The position numbers and the translations under genes were made by a program. This document shows, piece by piece, positions 5,777-5,852 of a DNA stretch of 5,852 nucleotides (the first letter of the stretch is position 1; each line of letters opens with the position of its first letter). The notes under the pieces were generated by a model that worked only from the letters and a program-made list of their open reading frames with translations, was not told where the DNA came from and ran no database searches. This stretch comes from an uncultured Ruminococcus sp. (GTDB lineage: Bacteria; Bacillota; Clostridia; Oscillospirales; Ruminococcaceae): the NCBI GenBank assembly GCA_947174085.1, contig CAMWHN010000144.1, positions 1-5,852 of the forward strand, written 5' to 3'.

Positions 5777-5805
5777 TTGACAAATCCAGAATAAAGCTTT
5801 ATAAT
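5777..5805 (+). promoter_or_regulatory. Consensus sigma-A promoter, divergent from pgk
   Basis: TTGACA (5777-5782) and TATAAT (5800-5805) have a 17-bp spacer, a perfect match to the housekeeping consensus. It is back to back with the pgk promoter, the two -35 boxes being about 53 bp apart. An 8-bp inverted repeat, ATAATAAT (5801-5808) with ATTATTAT (5813-5820), overlaps the -10 box and the probable start of transcription. It may be an operator or merely AT-rich sequence. Confidence 0.82.
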
Positions 5806-5841
5806 AATAGTAATTATTATTTTAGTAAGGAGCTGAATATT

Positions 5842-5852
5842 ATGAATCTACC
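5842..5852 (+). CDS. Start of a gene running off the right edge
   Basis: Only ATG and the next codons (Met-Asn-Leu-Pro) are in the window. AAGGAG at 5827-5832 lies 9 nt before the ATG and a consensus promoter lies about 35 bp upstream, so this is a strongly signalled true start. The product cannot be told from four residues. Confidence 0.7.

Overview
This is an AT-rich window with Gram-positive signals: strong AAAGGA/AGGAGG ribosome sites, two textbook TTGACA-N17-TATAAT promoters, several TTG/GTG starts and TAA as the usual stop. The glycolytic proteins and the XRE/ImmA pair suggest a low-GC Clostridia-type Firmicute, possibly Ruminococcus/Oscillospiraceae. That placement is an inference from style, not from a marker gene.

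Left part (1-1627, + strand). A hairpin terminator at 37-80 closes an unseen upstream + strand gene. A consensus promoter (102-130), overlapped by an inverted repeat, then drives a small regulatory operon. Its first gene is an XRE-family repressor (165-641). The second is an ImmA/IrrE-family zinc metallopeptidase, whose natural reading frame appears to run from ATG 645 to 1214 but carries an in-frame TGA at codon 14. The third is an unlisted 42-codon cationic membrane peptide (1232-1360) with a TTG start behind a very strong AGGAGG. A second, diverged and apparently frameshifted relative of that peptide may lie at 1426-1550. XRE+ImmA is the repressor/anti-repressor pair of ICEBs1-type elements and many prophages. 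No integrase, attachment site or other mobility gene is visible here, so this may be a remnant or a stand-alone module.

Right part (1628-5723, - strand). A glycolytic operon is read right to left: pgk, a 77-aa unknown protein, tpiA, gpmI. It starts at a TTGCAA-N17-TATAAT promoter (5723-5695) and ends at a 14-bp perfect hairpin (1628-1660). Two further intercistronic hairpins lie after pgk (4338-4380) and after tpiA (3230-3251) and could tune the expression of the individual genes. Together the enzymes interconvert DHAP and GAP, make ATP from 1,3-bisphosphoglycerate, and convert 3-phosphoglycerate to 2-phosphoglycerate. GAPDH, enolase and pyruvate kinase are not in the window.

Right edge (5777-5852, + strand). 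A perfect consensus promoter diverges from the pgk promoter and leads to the first four codons of a gene that continues beyond the window.

The glycolytic genes are ordinary and intact. The unusual material is the regulatory module with its interrupted immA and the small membrane peptides behind it.
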